A DNA stretch of 13,770 nt, from NCBI GenBank assembly GCA_013911625.1, contig JACESW010000019.1, positions 1 to 13,770 on the forward strand, read 5' to 3'. Origin of the DNA: Cryomorphaceae bacterium. Lineage in GTDB: Bacteria; Bacteroidota; Bacteroidia; Flavobacteriales; Schleiferiaceae. The notes beneath the pieces are model-generated. The model worked only from the letters and a program-made list of their open reading frames with translations. It made no database searches and was not told the DNA's origin. Shown in pieces: positions 1 to 6,583 of this stretch (the first letter of the stretch is position 1; each line of letters opens with the position of its first letter). The position numbers and the translations under genes were made by a program.

Positions 1-69
1 ACAGAAGACCCGATGGAGGTTCCAGAGCAAGGAGAGGCTCAGGATACTACTGGTATTCGCGAGGAATAA
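1..69 (+). CDS. C-terminal end of an unidentified protein (partial)
   Basis: Frame 1 is open from the window edge to a TAA at 67-69 and encodes 22 residues ending in GIREE. The tail is acidic and hydrophilic (rich in Glu, Asp, Gln, Pro), as in a disordered C-terminus. It stops 7 bp before the stop of the converging SCO gene, a spacing typical of two real convergent genes. The family cannot be identified from this fragment. Genes near SCO homologues in this phylum often encode cytochrome oxidase parts, but nothing in these residues shows that here. Confidence 0.55.
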   Translation, partial: TEDPMEVPEQGEAQDTTGIREE

Positions 70-76
70 AACCCTT

Positions 77-754
77 TTACTTACGGTCGAGTAGGATTTG
101 AATATCGCCGATCAATCGGTCGATATCTAGGTCGCTTGTTCCGTCGTAGAAGCCGCGGATGCGCTTCTTCTCGTCCACGAGGATAACATTTTCTGTGTGG
201 ATAAAGTCGTGCTCGTCGAAGCTTGTGCCTTGCTCCATAACCGCGAAATATTCTCTACGTGCCATGCGGTACAACTCGCGCTTTTCACCAGTCAACAAGT
301 GCCATTTGCCCTTGATGGCACCCATGCGCTCCCCGTAAGCGTGCATCACTTCAACAGTGTCTATTTCGGGCATCACCGTATGACTCACAAGATGGAAGCG
401 GTCCTCGTCCTTATAGGTTTCCTGGATGCGCTGAAAATTCGCGCCCATGTCGATACAGATGGTTGGACAGGTCGTGAAAAAGAAGTCGGCTACGTAGATT
501 TTTCCTTGGAGAAGGGAAGAATCGGCCCTGTTGCCCCATTGATCAATAAGGTCAAAATTACCAATGCGGTGGCCGCGCCCTACCCGCTCGAGATCATCGT
601 CTACTACCGCAGGGTTTAAATCTGAAGGATTGTAGATGGGTAATCTAGGTTTTGGCTGTAGTATTTGATAAGCCGCGGTGGAGCCCACCACGAAGACCAA
701 AATAAGTACGCCAATTTTCAACCATTCGCTTGGTTTGAGGTTTATCTTTAACAT
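77..754 (-). CDS. SCO1/SenC family copper chaperone protein
   Basis: A 225-aa thioredoxin-fold protein of the SCO1/SenC family, which delivers copper to, or reduces, the CuA site of cytochrome c oxidase on the outer face of the inner membrane. One hydrophobic N-terminal segment (about residues 12-30) should anchor it with the rest in the periplasm. The copper-binding CxxxC motif is C96-P-T-I-C100, and the third ligand is H186 in the sequence FIHTENVILVD. The length is usual for the family. It is convergent with the gene ending at 69, and its start lies only 18 bp from the start of a divergent cytochrome c gene, which supports a respiratory role. The start is the first ATG before the anchor; no Shine-Dalgarno is visible. 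Family assignment is firm; the exact oxidase partner is not visible in this window. Confidence 0.93.
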   Translation of the reverse strand: MLKINLKPSEWLKIGVLILVFVVGSTAAYQILQPKPRLPIYNPSDLNPAVVDDDLERVGRGHRIGNFDLIDQWGNRADSSLLQGKIYVADFFFTTCPTICIDMGANFQRIQETYKDEDRFHLVSHTVMPEIDTVEVMHAYGERMGAIKGKWHLLTGEKRELYRMARREYFAVMEQGTSFDEHDFIHTENVILVDEKKRIRGFYDGTSDLDIDRLIGDIQILLDRK

Positions 755-758
755 AGTC

Positions 759-766
759 CAAAATTA
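759..766 (-). promoter_or_regulatory. Candidate -7 box (TAATTTTG) for the SCO gene
   Basis: Read on the minus strand, TAATTTTG matches the Bacteroidota -7 consensus TAnnTTTG and ends 4 nt before the SCO start codon. No clear TTG occurs 17-19 nt upstream (TGG is the nearest match). If used, transcription would begin at or next to the A of the ATG, giving a leaderless mRNA. This could be chance in a short AT-rich gap. Confidence 0.3.
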
Positions 767-772
767 CAGCAG

Positions 773-1183
773 ATGAAATCTAAATCCACCTACTTCTATC
801 ACGCTTTTCTGAGTATTTTGTTCGCAGCTGTCATGGTAAGTTGTGGCGGGGAGACCCAGCAATCTTCGGCGCCGTCCTATCCAGTGATGAAAAAGCCAGC
901 AACTGCTAAGAAATCAGATATTCCTTCGGAGGTGAAATCGTTGCTTGCAAAAAGCACGTGTTTAGGTTGTCATAAGGTTGATAAGAAGCTCATCGGACCT
1001 TCGTATAAGGAGATTGCTGCACGCGGCTACAGCGAGGAAGAAATTGTGGCCTTGATTAAGCAACCTGTGCCAGAAAATTGGGCAGATTATCCACCAATGG
1101 CCCCTATCACTTGGGTGGCTGATGAAGATTTAGCTACTATTGCAACTTGGATCACTTCATTGGAGGTGGATGAACAAGAGTAG
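773..1183 (+). CDS. Class I c-type cytochrome, lipoprotein
   Basis: A 136-aa mono-haem cytochrome c. Residues 1-24 form a lipoprotein signal ending in MVSC, with C24 as the likely lipidated residue, so the protein should be membrane-tethered and face the periplasm or outside. A linker rich in Ser, Pro and Lys (about 25-50) leads to the haem domain: C63-L-G-C66-H67 binds haem, and M109 in YPPMAP is the likely sixth ligand. The layout matches small class I cytochromes of the c-551/c-552 kind that carry electrons to terminal oxidases or reductases. The adjacent SCO gene fits an oxidase-linked role. The gene opens a + strand run; the next gene begins 9 bp after its stop. The precise electron partner is unknown. 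Confidence 0.92.
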   Translation: MKSKSTYFYHAFLSILFAAVMVSCGGETQQSSAPSYPVMKKPATAKKSDIPSEVKSLLAKSTCLGCHKVDKKLIGPSYKEIAARGYSEEEIVALIKQPVPENWADYPPMAPITWVADEDLATIATWITSLEVDEQE

Positions 1184-1207
1184 CCTATAAAATTGGACAC
1201 GAAAAAC
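1184..1207 (+). repeat. Copy 1 of a short gapped repeat with core ATTGGACACGAA
   Basis: Directly after the cytochrome stop codon, CCTATA is followed by two extra A bases, the 12-mer ATTGGACACGAA, then AAAC. A near-identical stretch lies on the minus strand at 8847-8826 at the stop of odhB. The two differ by a 2-nt gap and one base. This copy includes the TTG start codon of the ABC-F gene. A function is not known and chance similarity is possible. Confidence 0.35.
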
Positions 1208-3064
1208 CTTCTTTCGGTACATAAAATAAGCAAGTCCTACGGCATTAAAACGCTGTACAAGGACATCACCTTTGGTATTCATGAGGGTGAGAAAATTGCC
1301 ATTGTCGCTAAAAATGGCGCGGGTAAAAGCACCTTAATGAATACGCTGATGGATCCCGCCATCGCAGATACGGGAGAGGTCACCTTTCGTAAAGGGATTA
1401 AAATTCGCTACCTCAACCAGCAACCGTCTTTTGAAAACGGACATACAGTTCGCGACATCCTTTACCGAAGTGAACATCCCGGCCTTGATGCTTTGCGGGA
1501 CTATGAAGCCATCCTAGCCTCGGGCGAAACTGAGGGGATGCAGGCGGCCCTCGACAATGTTGAGGCCACAGGGGGATGGCACCTCGAGGGCCGCATCCAA
1601 GAGATGCACGGCCGTATGAATCTACCAGACATGGACCGTACCGTGGACCATTTTTCAGGAGGAGAGATCAAGCGTCTTGCGATGGCCCAGCTCTTTATCG
1701 AAGAGCCGGACCTTATTCTGATGGATGAGCCCACCAACCACTTGGATTTGGATATCATTGAATGGCTCGAGGAGTATTTGATCAATTACAAGGGCGCCCT
1801 TTTGATGATCACGCACGACCGCTACTTTTTAGAGCGCGTATGTGGAACCATCTATGAGCTGGAAAACCTTCAGTTTTACAAGTATGAGGGGAATTACAGC
1901 TATTATTTGGAGCAGAAAGAGGCGCGCGAAGCCAACGAGGCAGCAAATCTTCACAAGACCAAACAGTTGTTTAAGAAAGAGCTGGATTGGATGCGCAGAA
2001 CGCCGAGCGCGCGGACGGGGAAAGCCAAGGATAGAATAGACCGATTCAAGGACGTTAAGAAGGCAGCGAAGAAACGCATCGACGACAGAGAAGTGACCCT
2101 TGAATTGAACGCGCAGCGCTTGGGCGGAAAGATTTTGGAGCTTCACAAGGTGGCCAAGAGTTTCCCAGACAAGTTATTGATCGAGCAGTTCAATTACATT
2201 TTTAAGAAAGGCGAACGCATTGGTATTGTCGGGCCTAACGGAAGTGGAAAGTCTACGCTGTTGAAAATGGTCATGGGGGAATTGGCCCCGGATAAAGGAA
2301 AAATAGTCACTGGTGATACGGTAGTTTTTGGTCATTATACCCAAGACGGCATCGTGAATAAGGACGACCTCAAGGTTATTGAGGTAGTGCAAGAGATTGG
2401 GGAGTACATCACACTAAAGAAGGGACAGAAATTGACGGCTTCGCAACTGTGTGAGCGCTTTTTATTTGACAGCCATCAGCAGTATTCCTACGTCAGTACC
2501 TTGAGTGGTGGAGAGCGCCGACGATTGTTCTTGCTTACCATTTTGATGAAGAACCCAAACTTCCTCATTCTTGATGAGCCGACCAATGATCTAGACATAC
2601 TCACCCTTCAAGCATTGGAAGGCTTTTTAGAAGAATATTCGGGCTGTTTGCTTGTGGTCAGTCACGACCGTTATTTCTTGGACAAATTGTGTGACCACCT
2701 CTTTATCTTCGAGGGCGGCGGACGCATCAAAGACTTTAATGGACGCTACTATGAGTGGCGCGAGGAGCAGAAGAGGATTGACGCCATACGCACATCGGTA
2801 GCGAAAGAGGTGCCGAAGGAAGCACCCAAGAAGGAGAAGGTCAAGACCAAGCTCAGCTACATGGAAAAACGTGAGTGGGACGAGTTGCCCGGTCAGATTG
2901 AGGCATTGGAAGCCCGTAGGGATGCACTAAATGCAGTATTTGAAGGAACCGAGCAAGATCCGGAAGAAGTAGCGGCGGCGGCTAAGGAGATTAAAGAAGT
3001 ATTGGCTGAATTGGACGAAAAGGAAATGAGGTGGCTCGAACTCAGCGAGTTTGACTACGAATAG
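1193..3064 (+). CDS. ABC-F family ATPase (Uup-like)
   Basis: A 623-aa soluble protein with two ABC ATPase domains and no membrane segment, the layout of ABC-F ribosome-associated ATPases. Domain 1: Walker A AKNGAGKST (39-47), signature FSGGE (154-158), Walker B and D-loop DEPTNHLD (178-185), switch H208. A basic interdomain linker (about 240-300) is the part that reaches into the ribosome in this family. Domain 2: Walker A GPNGSGKST (347-355), signature LSGGE (437-441), DEPTNDLD (461-468), switch H491. The PTNDLD-ILTLQALE wording and a charged, coiled-coil-like C-terminus (about 550-620) point to the Uup branch. The start is TTG at 1193: the next in-frame ATG is inside Walker A, and the upstream in-frame codon at 1181-1183 is the cytochrome stop. 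The subfamily call is less certain than the family. Confidence 0.93.
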   Translation: MDTKNLLSVHKISKSYGIKTLYKDITFGIHEGEKIAIVAKNGAGKSTLMNTLMDPAIADTGEVTFRKGIKIRYLNQQPSFENGHTVRDILYRSEHPGLDALRDYEAILASGETEGMQAALDNVEATGGWHLEGRIQEMHGRMNLPDMDRTVDHFSGGEIKRLAMAQLFIEEPDLILMDEPTNHLDLDIIEWLEEYLINYKGALLMITHDRYFLERVCGTIYELENLQFYKYEGNYSYYLEQKEAREANEAANLHKTKQLFKKELDWMRRTPSARTGKAKDRIDRFKDVKKAAKKRIDDREVTLELNAQRLGGKILELHKVAKSFPDKLLIEQFNYIFKKGERIGIVGPNGSGKSTLLKMVMGELAPDKGKIVTGDTVVFGHYTQDGIVNKDDLKVIEVVQEIGEYITLKKGQKLTASQLCERFLFDSHQQYSYVSTLSGGERRRLFLLTILMKNPNFLILDEPTNDLDILTLQALEGFLEEYSGCLLVVSHDRYFLDKLCDHLFIFEGGGRIKDFNGRYYEWREEQKRIDAIRTSVAKEVPKEAPKKEKVKTKLSYMEKREWDELPGQIEALEARRDALNAVFEGTEQDPEEVAAAAKEIKEVLAELDEKEMRWLELSEFDYE

Positions 3065-3101
3065 CTATTTTTAAGCCTCCTAACCAACCTAAAGGACCCA
3101 T

Positions 3102-3794
3102 ATGCCAACCACAGATGCCATTCTTCAATTGCGCGGCATCACGCGCGATTTCAAATTAGGAGCACAGACCGTACATGTCTTGAAAGGCATTGATCTTGAT
3201 ATTTCAAAAAACGAATACGTCGCCTTGATGGGGCCCTCTGGTTCTGGGAAATCTACTTTGATGAATCTGCTGGGCTGTTTGGATACTCCGACAAGTGGCA
3301 GCTACGAGCTGAACGGTACCGACGTTAGCTCACTAAACGACAATGCACTGGCAGAGATTCGCAACAGCGAAATCGGCTTTGTCTTTCAAACCTTTAACCT
3401 GCTCCCTCGTTCTACAGCACTCGAAAATGTTGCCCTGCCGTTAGTCTATGCTGGCTTAAGCAAAGAAGAACGATTGTCCCGTGCAGCGGAAGTATTGGAG
3501 CAAGTTGGTCTTGCCGACCGAATGGACCACCGTCCCAACCAACTCTCGGGGGGCCAGCGCCAGCGTGTAGCTGTAGCCAGAGCCCTGGTGAACAAGCCTG
3601 CCCTCATTCTAGCTGATGAACCTACGGGTAACTTGGATTCTAAGACGTCCATTGAAATCATGAAGCTCTTTGACGATATCCAGGCTGCGGGAAATACCGT
3701 GGTGCTCGTGACCCACGAAGAAGATATCGCACAGCACGCCAAGCGCGTGATCCGTTTGGTCGATGGAAACATAGATTCAGATACTACTAAATAA
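3102..3794 (+). CDS. ABC transporter ATP-binding protein, LolD/MacB type
   Basis: A 230-aa single-domain ABC ATPase of the MacB/LolD/FtsE group, which powers permeases working by mechanotransmission (lipoprotein release, peptide or drug export). Visible motifs: Walker [10 protein letters not shown] (44-52), Q-loop Q96 in [11 protein letters not shown], signature LSGGQ (148-152), Walker B ILADEP (169-174) with the group-typical DEPTGNLDS, switch H205. Length is normal. AAAGGA at 3091-3096, five bases before the ATG, is one of the few Shine-Dalgarno-like sites in the window. No FtsX/MacB-type permease is adjacent, so the partner must be elsewhere. The secreted peptidase gene follows after 6 bp, suggesting co-transcription. 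The transported substrate cannot be read from the sequence. Confidence 0.93.
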   Translation: MPTTDAILQLRGITRDFKLGAQTVHVLKGIDLDISKNEYVALMGPSGSGKSTLMNLLGCLDTPTSGSYELNGTDVSSLNDNALAEIRNSEIGFVFQTFNLLPRSTALENVALPLVYAGLSKEERLSRAAEVLEQVGLADRMDHRPNQLSGGQRQRVAVARALVNKPALILADEPTGNLDSKTSIEIMKLFDDIQAAGNTVVLVTHEEDIAQHAKRVIRLVDGNIDSDTTK

Positions 3795-3800
3795 CCCCAA

Positions 3801-5936
3801 ATGAAAAAGTACTTCATTTTAACTGCGGCATTATTGGTCTCTTTGACAAGTATTGCCCAAACAACGCTTACGCTTCAAGATGCCGTTCTAAACGGCCGTA
3901 AGTACTACCCACAAGGATTGATTTTACCACAATGGGTACCTGGCAGCGACAGCTATTCCTATGTGGTCGACGGCTACCAAGGCTTGGCCATTGTTGATGC
4001 CAAAAGTGGTGAAGAAACCGGCCGTGTATCTGCAGGCGAGATCAATGAAGCTTTGGCCGATTTTGAAACGAAAATTGGCGGTACATGGATGCTCAATTGG
4101 TCCGAAGACGGCCAAAATGTGCACTTCACCCAAAAGGGCCACTTGTTCACTTATAATGTAGAATCAAAAGAAGCTTCCTCGCTCTTTAGCATGGCTGAAG
4201 GCGCAGGAAACGTACACATCTCTTCGGCTTTAAATGCTGCCTATACCGTAGATAACAACGTATATGTCAACTGGAGCGAAGACGGAAGTATGCAACAAGT
4301 GACCTTCCACGAGGATGCTAATATTGTTGCTGGCCAGGCAATAGCCCGTAGTGAATTTGGTATTACAGAAGGGTTGTTTTGGAACGAGAGCGGAGATGCC
4401 ATTGCATTCTACGAGAAAAATGAATCGGCTGTATCAAATTACCCGCTTTTAGATCTTGAATCTACGCCAGGTTCGCTGCGCGAGGTCAAATACCCAATGG
4501 CGGGCCAAGGTTCAGAGTATGCCAGAGTAGGCGTCCTGCACAAAGGCAAGAAGAAAGCCGTATACCTCGAAACTGACGGCATCGAGCACGACCAATACCT
4601 GACTAACCTGAGCTGGTCGCCGGACGGCAAAACCATTGTCTTAGCCATCGTTAACCGTGCGCAAAACAACTATGACGTGGTCGCTTTCAATGCGAAAAAT
4701 GGAAAGCGCGGTCCAACGCTCTTTAGCGTCAGCAATGATAAGTGGGCTGAACCAGAATTCCCTGCGTATTGGGTGAGCAATAAAGAGTTCGTTTGGTTAA
4801 GCGAGCGCGACGGTTTCATGAACCTTTATCTGTATAACACGAAGGGGGCTTTAGTGCGTCAATTGACTAAAAATGAATTTGTAGCCACAGGGATTGTTGG
4901 CCGCAGTAAGGGTGGGGATGTTCTATTTACCGCAACCGGTGAAGACCCAAGAGAATCACACCTGTTTAGCGTGAGCCTCAAAGGCAAGCAAAAGCAACTC
5001 ACCACAGATGGCGGCGTACACAGCCCTAGTGTCCAAGACGGTGGCAGTTATTTCATTACAAGCTACTCGTCGGTAAATACGCCCGCTACGACAAAACTAT
5101 CGTCTGTTTCGGGCAAGACGTTGAGGACATTGGTAGAAGCTTCTGATCCCTTTGAAGGCACCAATATTCGCAAGCCGGAACTCGGGAGTATTGCGGGGCC
5201 GGACGGTTCAACGCTGTATACTAGAATGTACAAGCCGTTTGATTTCGACCCGTCGAAGAAATACCCTGTACTGGTTTACGTCTACGGCGGCCCTCATGCA
5301 CAGATGGTCACCAACCGATGGAACGGTGGCGGTCCGTTTTGGATGAATGAATTTGCCAACCGCGGATACATTGTTTTCACCCTCGACAACCGAGGCTCAG
5401 CACATCGCGGGACGGCATTCGAACAGCAGATTCACCGTCAGCTTGGAACCGTTGAAATGGAGGACCAATTGGCCGGTGTGGAATATCTAAAATCTCTTGC
5501 CTTTGTCGACGGCGAACGTATGGCCGTTCACGGCTGGAGCTATGGTGGTTTTATGACTACCTCTTTAATGCTTCGTCAGCCAGGCACCTTTAAAGCAGGT
5601 GTTGCTGGCGGCCCAGTGACCGATTGGAAATATTACGAAGTGATGTACGGCGAACGCTACATGGACCGCCCAGAAGAAAATGTAGACGGTTATGCTGCAA
5701 ACAGACTCCACAACCACGTAGAAAACCTAGAAGGCGACCTCTTGCTCATCCATGGAACAGTAGATGATGTGGTAGTGATGCAACACAACCTAAGTCTCGT
5801 GAAATCCTTCATCGATGCGGGGGTACAAATGGATTTCTTCCCGTACCCAATGCACCCACACAACGTACGCGGTAAAGACAGGCTCCACCTCATGACGAAG
5901 GTATTGAACTACGTTGAGGACAGTTTGGAGGAGTAA
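3801..5936 (+). CDS. S9 family serine peptidase, prolyl tripeptidyl/dipeptidyl peptidase-like
   Basis: A 711-aa secreted exopeptidase of family S9 (DPP IV branch). Residues 1-20 are a type I signal peptide ending in SIAQ. An N-terminal beta-propeller (about 40-460) precedes an alpha/beta-hydrolase domain (about 470-711). The triad is S580 in GWSYGGF, D655 in HGTVDD and H687 in HPHNVRG. Triad spacing (75 and 107 residues after Ser) and E613 (33 after Ser) match what I recall for P. gingivalis prolyl tripeptidyl aminopeptidase (Ser603, Asp678, His710, Glu636). The propeller has a single Glu (E185, in SEFG) where classical DPP IV has a Glu-Glu pair. It probably removes Pro-containing tri- or dipeptides from peptide N-termini in the periplasm; no T9SS sorting domain is visible. 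Family is firm, tri- versus dipeptidyl specificity is inference. Confidence 0.93.
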   Translation: MKKYFILTAALLVSLTSIAQTTLTLQDAVLNGRKYYPQGLILPQWVPGSDSYSYVVDGYQGLAIVDAKSGEETGRVSAGEINEALADFETKIGGTWMLNWSEDGQNVHFTQKGHLFTYNVESKEASSLFSMAEGAGNVHISSALNAAYTVDNNVYVNWSEDGSMQQVTFHEDANIVAGQAIARSEFGITEGLFWNESGDAIAFYEKNESAVSNYPLLDLESTPGSLREVKYPMAGQGSEYARVGVLHKGKKKAVYLETDGIEHDQYLTNLSWSPDGKTIVLAIVNRAQNNYDVVAFNAKNGKRGPTLFSVSNDKWAEPEFPAYWVSNKEFVWLSERDGFMNLYLYNTKGALVRQLTKNEFVATGIVGRSKGGDVLFTATGEDPRESHLFSVSLKGKQKQLTTDGGVHSPSVQDGGSYFITSYSSVNTPATTKLSSVSGKTLRTLVEASDPFEGTNIRKPELGSIAGPDGSTLYTRMYKPFDFDPSKKYPVLVYVYGGPHAQMVTNRWNGGGPFWMNEFANRGYIVFTLDNRGSAHRGTAFEQQIHRQLGTVEMEDQLAGVEYLKSLAFVDGERMAVHGWSYGGFMTTSLMLRQPGTFKAGVAGGPVTDWKYYEVMYGERYMDRPEENVDGYAANRLHNHVENLEGDLLLIHGTVDDVVVMQHNLSLVKSFIDAGVQMDFFPYPMHPHNVRGKDRLHLMTKVLNYVEDSLEE

Positions 5937-6244
5937 TGCTCGAGCGTATTGCTAAACTCTTACCCGCATTGGTCATTGGATTGAATGTATTGATATTCGT
6001 TCCAATGACCGTGTGGATTTTTATCTCTGATGGTGGCCCCATGGGTTTTGGCTACTTGGGGCTTCCTTTCACCCTCTTTCTGAATATTGGCGGCGTATTA
6101 AGTGCCCTACAACTGGTTCGGAAATCCAACCGAATGGCTTACGTGATTCTGAATGCGATCTTCGCCATTGTAGGCATCTATCTTACCCTCCTTTACATCA
6201 CTAATGTTTGGACTTCGATACTAGAGAAGGTGAGTACGTTGTGA
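5936..6244 (+). CDS. Small membrane protein with three predicted helices, unknown function
   Basis: A 102-aa hydrophobic protein I do not recognise. Three likely transmembrane helices lie at about residues 8-31, 38-61 and 67-91. The short positive loop between helices 2 and 3 (RKSNR, 62-66) should be cytoplasmic, placing the N-terminus inside and the C-terminus outside. Its ATG overlaps the peptidase stop codon (TAATG, one shared base), so translation is probably coupled to the upstream S9 peptidase and the gene is very likely real. It ends 3 bp before the stop of the converging Kazal gene, with no visible terminator between. No enzymatic motif or conserved polar residue in the membrane suggests a reaction. 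Confidence 0.8.
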   Translation: MLERIAKLLPALVIGLNVLIFVPMTVWIFISDGGPMGFGYLGLPFTLFLNIGGVLSALQLVRKSNRMAYVILNAIFAIVGIYLTLLYITNVWTSILEKVSTL

Positions 6245-6247
6245 ATT

Positions 6248-6478
6248 CTACTCCGGCGGGCAGTGATTGATGAAATCATCCTGTGTATACCCTTCACAAA
6301 ATGCGGCACAGGCATTAGGAAAACGGTAGATGACCCCATCACCTTTTACACAGACCGGCGCATATTCTAAGGTGCAAATGCAGTCTGGATTCGTAGGGAT
6401 GGCATTCTCCACAGGGAGCCAAGTAGAACAGGATAATGTCCCAAGGCCTAGAATACTGATGGCTAAAAATTTCTTCAT
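6248..6478 (-). CDS. Kazal-type domain lipoprotein
   Basis: A 76-aa protein with a hydrophobic signal (1-16) ending TLSC, C17 being the likely lipidated Cys, although the residue at -3 (Thr) is not the usual Leu. The mature part is nearly all one Kazal-like domain with six cysteines: C33, C35, C43, C57, C61 and C73. The spacing C-x7-C, NxC and C-x3-C is Kazal-like; the CxC at the front is the short variant found in many bacterial and follistatin-type domains. The segment C35-T-L-E-Y-A-P-V-C43 closely resembles the reactive-site loop of ovomucoid third domain, which would make L37 the P1 residue. Kazal domains inhibit serine endopeptidases; here the target is unknown. It lies downstream of the S46 peptidase on the same strand, separated by a terminator. 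Inhibitory activity is inference. Confidence 0.85.
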   Translation of the reverse strand: MKKFLAISILGLGTLSCSTWLPVENAIPTNPDCICTLEYAPVCVKGDGVIYRFPNACAAFCEGYTQDDFINHCPPE

Positions 6479-6525
6479 TACGGTTGTATCAAATCAACGA
6501 CGGTATTACGCTCAAATTGTGTGCC

Positions 6526-6559
6526 AATAAAAAGCCCGCGGACCAAAGGTCCGCGGGCT
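6526..6559 (-). terminator. Rho-independent terminator of the S46 peptidase gene
   Basis: A perfect 12-bp stem (6533-6544 with 6548-6559, mostly G and C) has an AAA loop. On the minus strand it is followed by TTTTTATT. It begins 24 nt after the S46 stop codon. On the + strand there is no T-run after it, so it should work in the minus direction only. It separates the S46 gene from the Kazal gene. Confidence 0.92.
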
Positions 6560-6583
6560 CGCATATATCGCTAAACGTGCCTC

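Noticed and set aside
197..619. 140-codon + strand open frame opposite the SCO gene
   Set aside because: It is antisense to a full SCO protein with intact CxxxC and His ligands, and its own translation shows no family features.
730..750. TTG followed by TATCTTTA as a promoter for the cytochrome c gene
   Set aside because: The spacing is only 10 nt and the second box lacks the final G.
773..3064. Cytochrome c to ABC-F gene fusion split by a stop
   Set aside because: Both proteins are complete in themselves and have unrelated locations (lipoprotein versus cytoplasm), so the shared frame is most simply chance.
3065..3101. Promoter before the LolD/MacB-type ATPase gene
   Set aside because: The 37-bp gap holds a T-rich stretch but no TTG at proper spacing before a TAnnTTTG box; only the Shine-Dalgarno-like AAAGGA is convincing.
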